This document shows positions 60,138 to 64,000 of a stretch of 64,000 bases of DNA, piece after piece. Position numbers and translations under genes: made by a program. Each line of letters opens with the position of its first letter. Position 1 is the stretch's first letter. The notes beneath the pieces are model-generated. The model saw nothing but the letters and a program-made list of their open reading frames with translations, was not told the DNA's origin and did not search any database. The stretch comes from Rhizobiaceae bacterium (GTDB taxonomy: Bacteria; Pseudomonadota; Alphaproteobacteria; Rhizobiales; Rhizobiaceae), in the NCBI GenBank assembly GCA_017643025.1, contig JAEPOG010000005.1, positions 372,001 to 436,000 of the forward strand, given 5' to 3'.

Positions 60138-60935
60138 ATGAGCGAGCGCAAGCGGGAGACGGGCAGGCCCGGATTCGGCGGTCCGCGCATTCGCGAGATA
60201 CCCCTTCGGGTCGTAATTCCAAACCTGATCACCGTGCTTGCCATCTGTGCCGGCCTGACGGGCATCCGCCTCGCATTCGAGGGGCGTTTCGAGCTCGCGG
60301 TGACGATGGTGCTGCTGGCCGCCGCGCTCGACGCACTCGACGGGCGCACGGCGCGCATGCTCAAGGGCTCGTCGAAATTTGGTGCGCAGATGGATTCGCT
60401 CGCCGACATCGTCAATTTCGGCGTCGCGCCGGCGATGGTCCTTTACGCCTTCTTGCTTCACCAGCTGGGATCGCTGGGCTGGATTGCGGCGCTGATCTTC
60501 GCCATCGCCTGCGCCCTTCGGCTGGCGCGCTTCAACGTGATGGCCGAGGACCCGGATCGTCCTGCCTGGCAGACCGCCTATTTTGTCGGCGTCCCGGCGC
60601 CGGCGGGCGCCGTGCTGGTTCTGCTGCCGGTCTATCTCGGATTTCTGGGCATGCCGCTGGAGTACGGCCCTGCCTTTGCCGCCGCCGTGTTTACGGTCCT
60701 GATGGGCATCCTTCTGGTGAGCCGCATCCGCGTCTGGTCCGGCAAGGCGCCCGGCAAGCGCATCAACCGCGATTCCGTGCCGTTTTTTATCCTCTGCGCC
60801 GTGCTGCTGGTGATGCTGTTCGTCGCCTACACCTGGTACACGCTCACAGCGGGCGTCATCGCCTACCTGCTTTTCCTGCCGCTAAGCGCGCGCGCCTACC
60901 GCCTGAGGGAACTCAAGGAATCGGCCGCCGACTAG
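60138..60935 (+). CDS. pssA: CDP-diacylglycerol-serine O-phosphatidyltransferase
   Basis: 265 residues from ATG 60138. The CDP-alcohol phosphatidyltransferase motif (D-G-x2-A-R-x8-G-x3-D-x3-D) is seen in DALDGRTARMLKGSSKFGAQ followed by MDSLADI. Multiple membrane segments follow. It makes phosphatidylserine, the substrate of the upstream psd product. The operon pair is typical of alphaproteobacteria. It converges with the acyltransferase gene, 12 nt apart. Confidence 0.96.
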   Translation: MSERKRETGRPGFGGPRIREIPLRVVIPNLITVLAICAGLTGIRLAFEGRFELAVTMVLLAAALDALDGRTARMLKGSSKFGAQMDSLADIVNFGVAPAMVLYAFLLHQLGSLGWIAALIFAIACALRLARFNVMAEDPDRPAWQTAYFVGVPAPAGAVLVLLPVYLGFLGMPLEYGPAFAAAVFTVLMGILLVSRIRVWSGKAPGKRINRDSVPFFILCAVLLVMLFVAYTWYTLTAGVIAYLLFLPLSARAYRLRELKESAAD

Positions 60936-60947
60936 GCATGAACGCCC

Positions 60948-61634
60948 TCATCTAGCCGGGGCGTCGGCTTCCATCACCCGGTCGAACAAGGCTGCGGCGG
61001 CCGACGATTGTTCGCGTGTCGAGCGGGACACCAGACCGGGGATATCCAGCGGCTCCAGCGCCTTGAGTCTGAGCCGGGCGAACGGGCCGCGCCTCTGTCC
61101 GCGTTTTGGCGCAAAGAGCGTGTTGCGCGAGCCGTGCACTGAAACCGGCACCACACACGCTCCGGCCCTGAGCGCGATGCGCGCCACCGCCCGGTAGAGC
61201 CGGTAGGCCTTGGTTTCCGGTTCGATGCCGTCGGGAAAATAGATCGCCAGCCGCCCGTTGCCCTTGAGATGGCGCACCAGCCGGCGGCTGACGAACACAT
61301 GCTCGGGATTGAACGGGATCGTTCGACCTATCTCGCGCCATGGGTCCAGCCAGACCGAGCGCGCCGAAACTTCGTCCAGTATGTGCAGCGTGTCGGCCGG
61401 CAGCAGCGACAGCATGAGTGCCGGATCGAGCTGCGACTGGTGCAGGATGGCGTAGACCACGGGAGGGTCGCTGTGCAGGTGACCGCCGGAACGCACGCCA
61501 AGGCGGTGCGCCAGAGCAATCGGAACGAGCAGGAACGCCTGCCGGAAGCTAATGCGCTGCCCGGTGGCAAGCGCGATGGCGCCGGCGATCCATGCGAGCA
61601 CGACTGCGCTGATGACGGCCAGTGCAAGGACCAT
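60948..61634 (-). CDS. PlsC-like 1-acylglycerol-3-phosphate acyltransferase family protein
   Basis: 228 residues from ATG 61634 (AAGGGAG about 8 nt upstream; an ATG six codons earlier lacks spacing). N-terminal membrane helix (VLALAVISAVVLAWIAGAIA). The catalytic HX4D box is HQSQLDPAL, and a later block is RLAIYFPDGIEPET. It acylates a lipid precursor at the membrane in this family. Placement beside psd-pssA suggests membrane lipid synthesis; exact acceptor is unknown. Confidence 0.85.
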   Translation of the reverse strand: MVLALAVISAVVLAWIAGAIALATGQRISFRQAFLLVPIALAHRLGVRSGGHLHSDPPVVYAILHQSQLDPALMLSLLPADTLHILDEVSARSVWLDPWREIGRTIPFNPEHVFVSRRLVRHLKGNGRLAIYFPDGIEPETKAYRLYRAVARIALRAGACVVPVSVHGSRNTLFAPKRGQRRGPFARLRLKALEPLDIPGLVSRSTREQSSAAAALFDRVMEADAPAR

Positions 61635-61748
61635 CGCGTTGGCTCCCTTCATGCCCCGCCGGGCCCATGCCGTTCGCCGGTCAGGATAGACCGAGGATAT
61701 ATCGGAATGAAACCGCGTAACGGTTGCGCGTCAGCTGGAAATTGCGCG

Positions 61749-62168
61749 CTACCACTTCAGCGTGGGCGCGTAACCGCCGGAGCCGGGCGGTGGTCCCGCC
61801 TGCCGCAGCGGCTCGGGAACCGGAAACGGGTTGTAGCCGGTGCCGGCGGCATTGTTGTTGTTCGACCGGTATGTCCTCAGCGAGAAGCGGCCGAAATTGC
61901 ATTCGGTCATGGTTCCCGGCGTTCCGAAATTGCTGAAATTCTCCGAATAGACCCGGCTTTCGGCGCACTCGCCTGACCGCGCGCCCTGGCTGGCCCCGAA
62001 GCCGACCCCGGGCAGGTCCTTGAACTTCGGCAGCTGGCCTTCCGGTGCGTAGGTGGGTTGCCCCGCCGAGTTGGTGCCGAGATCGAGCTGCTCCCACGCC
62101 ACGGCGGGGGAAGCAGCGGCTGCAAGCGCCAATGCGGCAACTGCGCTGAACAATCCTGCACGAATCAT
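61749..62168 (-). CDS. Small secreted protein of unknown function
   Basis: 139 residues. Signal peptide MIRAGLFSAVAALALAAAAS ending PAVA|WEQ. The mature protein has two cysteines (SGECAESR, MTECNFG) that could pair, GVGFGASQGARSG, and a Gly/Pro-rich C-terminus PPPGSGGYAPTLKW. No family recognised. GAGGGG lies upstream of the ATG. It is on the same strand as the SDR gene, with a 129-bp gap between them. Confidence 0.78.
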   Translation of the reverse strand: MIRAGLFSAVAALALAAAASPAVAWEQLDLGTNSAGQPTYAPEGQLPKFKDLPGVGFGASQGARSGECAESRVYSENFSNFGTPGTMTECNFGRFSLRTYRSNNNNAAGTGYNPFPVPEPLRQAGPPPGSGGYAPTLKW

Positions 62169-62297
62169 CGACGAACCCCTCGGCCATCAGGTCAGGCCAA
62201 AAATAAGCATGAGGCACAATGTGGGCAAGACTGTGGATCGGCCGCGCACGACTGTGGCCGTTGAGACACGCCGGTACGGCGGCTTACTTGCTGGAGA

Positions 62298-63056
62298 TCA
62301 CTCCGGCATCTGGTACGTCACGAACCGGCCCTTGGGCACATCGTAGATCAGCCCGGTCTCGGTCAGGTCCGGGCTGGCCAGCGGGATGATCTTTTCCGCC
62401 ACCTCGGAGGGATGAGGCAGCGTCGTCGGGTCTTCGCCGGGCATGGCCTGCGCGCGCATCGCCGTGCGCGTCGCGCCGGGGTTCACGCAGTTGACCCTGA
62501 GCGGCATGTTCTTCGTTTCGTCGGCCCAGGAGCGGCCGAGCGCTTCTACGGCGGCCTTCGATGCCGCGTAGGGCCCCCAGAATGCGCGCGCGGAATGCGC
62601 CGCGCCTGACGACATGAGGATCGCCCGGCCGGCGTCGGAAGCGCGCAGCAGCGGATCGACGGAGCGGATCAGCCGCCATGTCGAGGTCACGTTGATCGCC
62701 ATCACCTTCTCGAACACCTTCGCCTCGATATGGCCTAGCGGCCCGACCACACCGAGGATCGCAGCATTGGCGACCAGAATGTCGAGCTTGCCCCAGCGCT
62801 CGTGGATGGAGCCGCCGAGCCGGTCGATACCGGCCATGTCGGTGATGTCGAGCGGCACCAGCGTTGCGCCTTCGTTGCCGCCGGCCTTGATCTCGTCGTC
62901 GAGCTCTTCAAGCCCGCCGACGGTGCGCGCAACCGCGATCACATGCGCGCCCGCCGCCGCTAACTCCTTGGCGATGAAATAGCCGATGCCGCGCGACGCG
63001 CCGGTGACGAGCGCTATGCGCCCGGAAAGGTCGGGTGTCCTGGTGTCAGAGGTCAT
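62298..63056 (-). CDS. Short-chain dehydrogenase/reductase
   Basis: 252 residues from ATG 63056. NAD(P)-binding TGASRGIGYFIAKELAAAG, ILVANAAIL, catalytic Ser in ILMSSGAAHS, and YAASKAAVEAL (Tyr-x3-Lys) make an intact classical SDR. The C-terminus PKGRFVTYQMPE is family-like. It starts 8 nt after the purF stop on the same strand; in Rhizobiales purF is often followed by such an SDR, so they are probably co-transcribed. Substrate unknown. Confidence 0.93.
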   Translation of the reverse strand: MTSDTRTPDLSGRIALVTGASRGIGYFIAKELAAAGAHVIAVARTVGGLEELDDEIKAGGNEGATLVPLDITDMAGIDRLGGSIHERWGKLDILVANAAILGVVGPLGHIEAKVFEKVMAINVTSTWRLIRSVDPLLRASDAGRAILMSSGAAHSARAFWGPYAASKAAVEALGRSWADETKNMPLRVNCVNPGATRTAMRAQAMPGEDPTTLPHPSEVAEKIIPLASPDLTETGLIYDVPKGRFVTYQMPE

Positions 63057-63064
63057 AGGTACCC

Positions 63065-64000
63065 TTATCCGCCGGTCGCCAGCCAGGAGAGCGAGCGGAC
63101 ATTGTCGGCGCCGTCGAAATCGAGCAGCCGGGTGGGATACTCGCCGGAGAAGCAGGCGTCGCAGAATTGCGGCGCGTCGGCGTCCCGCGATGCCATGCCG
63201 ACGGCGCGATAGAGGCCGTCGAGCGACAGGAAGCCGAGCGAATCGACGCGGATGAACTCCGCCATCTCCTCCACCGACATGCGCGAAGCAAGCAGCTTTG
63301 CCTTCTCCGGCGTATCGACGCCGTAGAAGCAGGACGCGCGGGTGGGCGGCGAGGCGATGCGCATGTGCACTTCCTTTGCGCCCGCGTCGCGCACCATCTG
63401 TACGATCTTCTGGCTGGTCGTGCCGCGAACGATGGAATCGTCCACCAGCACAACCTTCTTGCCCTCGATCGAGCGCCGGTTGGCGTTGTGCTTGAGCTTC
63501 ACGCCCATATGGCGGATCGCGTCGCCCGGCTGGATGAAGGTTCGGCCCACATAGTGATTGCGGATGATGCCGAGCTCGAACGGAATGCCCGCTTCCTGGC
63601 TGAAACCGATGGCAGCCGGCGTGCCCGAATCCGGCACCGGCACGACCACGTCGGCATCGACAGGCGCCTCGCGCGCCAGTTCGGCGCCGATCTGCTTGCG
63701 TGCGCCATAGACGTTGCGGCCTTCCACCAGCGAGTCCGGCCGCGCGAAGTAGACATATTCGAAGATGCAGAAGCGCTGCTTCTGCTTCTCGAAGGGAAAC
63801 AGGCTTTCGATCCCGCTCTTCGTGACCACGATCATCTCGCCGGGCTCGATATCGCGCACGAAGCGTGCGCCGATAATGTCGAGCGCACAGGTCTCGGAAG
63901 CGAGGATCCACGAGCCGTCGAGATCGCCCAGCACCAGCGGGCGGATACCCAGCGGGTCGCGGCAGCCGATCATCTTCTTCGACGACAGCGCGACCAGCGA
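63065..64000 (-). CDS. purF: Amidophosphoribosyltransferase, 5' part missing at window edge
   Basis: 312 residues of the C-terminal part; the frame continues past 64000 (SLVALSSKK precedes MIGCRDPLGIRPLVLG), so the catalytic N-terminal Cys domain is mostly outside. The phosphoribosyltransferase domain has the PRPP loop VVLVDDSIVRGTTSQKIV. ASPPTRASCFYGVDTPE and FCDACFSGEYP are conserved; the latter's Cys pattern can hold a 4Fe-4S cluster. It catalyses the first step of purine synthesis. Confidence 0.96.
   Translation of the reverse strand, partial: SLVALSSKKMIGCRDPLGIRPLVLGDLDGSWILASETCALDIIGARFVRDIEPGEMIVVTKSGIESLFPFEKQKQRFCIFEYVYFARPDSLVEGRNVYGARKQIGAELAREAPVDADVVVPVPDSGTPAAIGFSQEAGIPFELGIIRNHYVGRTFIQPGDAIRHMGVKLKHNANRRSIEGKKVVLVDDSIVRGTTSQKIVQMVRDAGAKEVHMRIASPPTRASCFYGVDTPEKAKLLASRMSVEEMAEFIRVDSLGFLSLDGLYRAVGMASRDADAPQFCDACFSGEYPTRLLDFDGADNVRSLSWLATGG

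Overview
The window is high-GC DNA with the gene content and order of an alphaproteobacterium of the order Hyphomicrobiales (Rhizobiales), most like the Mesorhizobium/Aminobacter/Phyllobacteriaceae group. The grounds are the block dapA-smpB / NYN-UDG / rpoZ-rsh-DUF2062-acpS-lepB-rnc-era-recO, a two-cysteine rhizobial porin, a TIGR02301-like protein and a single bifunctional Rsh. This placement is from recognition, not from a search. No insertion sequences, prophage genes or CRISPR arrays were seen, so the window is ordinary chromosome.

Layout. 1-10.9 kb is the 3' part of a giant type I-secreted adhesin-like gene, open at the left edge, followed by a lipoprotein with a periplasmic-binding fold. 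At 12.2 kb is a tRNA-Ser(GCU). 12.7-13.9 kb holds a porin with its terminator. 13.9-18.6 kb holds an alpha/beta hydrolase and a soluble lytic transglycosylase, divergent from dapA-smpB. 18.5-20.4 kb is a divergent LysR regulator and 3-hydroxyisobutyrate dehydrogenase-type oxidoreductase. 20.4-29.6 kb is the information-processing block (UDG, NYN protein, rpoZ, rsh, DUF2062, acpS, lepB, rnc, era, recO, thioesterase), with several 4-nt start/stop overlaps. 29.6-32.2 kb is MFS-LysM-MscS on the minus strand.

32.4-36.8 kb contains the two least understood units. The first is a translationally coupled pair: a GNAT acetyltransferase fused to a C39-like cysteine peptidase, followed by a RimK-like ATP-grasp ligase with an extra N-terminal domain. 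The second is a three-gene operon of a secreted His-rich protein, a type 1 copper protein and an ECF sigma factor, with no anti-sigma gene in view. 36.8-45 kb holds an HD phosphohydrolase, YgfZ, dihydroorotase, several small hypothetical or secreted proteins, a NUDIX hydrolase, an SRAP (HMCES-type) abasic-site protein and a LysE exporter.

45-54.5 kb begins with cysS. A long co-directional run follows: aspartyl beta-hydroxylase-like, VOC, three tandem GFA proteins, prolyl iminopeptidase, cimA, rarD and a GST, five of whose junctions are 4-nt overlaps. A LOG-family phosphoribohydrolase lies on the opposite strand. 54.6-64 kb holds a LysM protein, an ArsR-Atm1 metal-responsive operon, a DUF1993 protein, psd-pssA (phosphatidylethanolamine synthesis), a PlsC-like acyltransferase, a small secreted protein, an SDR and the 3' part of purF, which runs off the right edge.

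The best candidate for an undescribed system is the GNAT-peptidase / ATP-grasp pair (32459-35016). Its domains predict a peptide- or amide-bond-forming, trimming and acylating pathway whose substrate is not visible here. Secondary points of interest are the sigma/cupredoxin operon, the beta-propeller-like repeat blocks in the adhesin, and the ArsR gene whose perfect operator dyad overlaps its own start codon.
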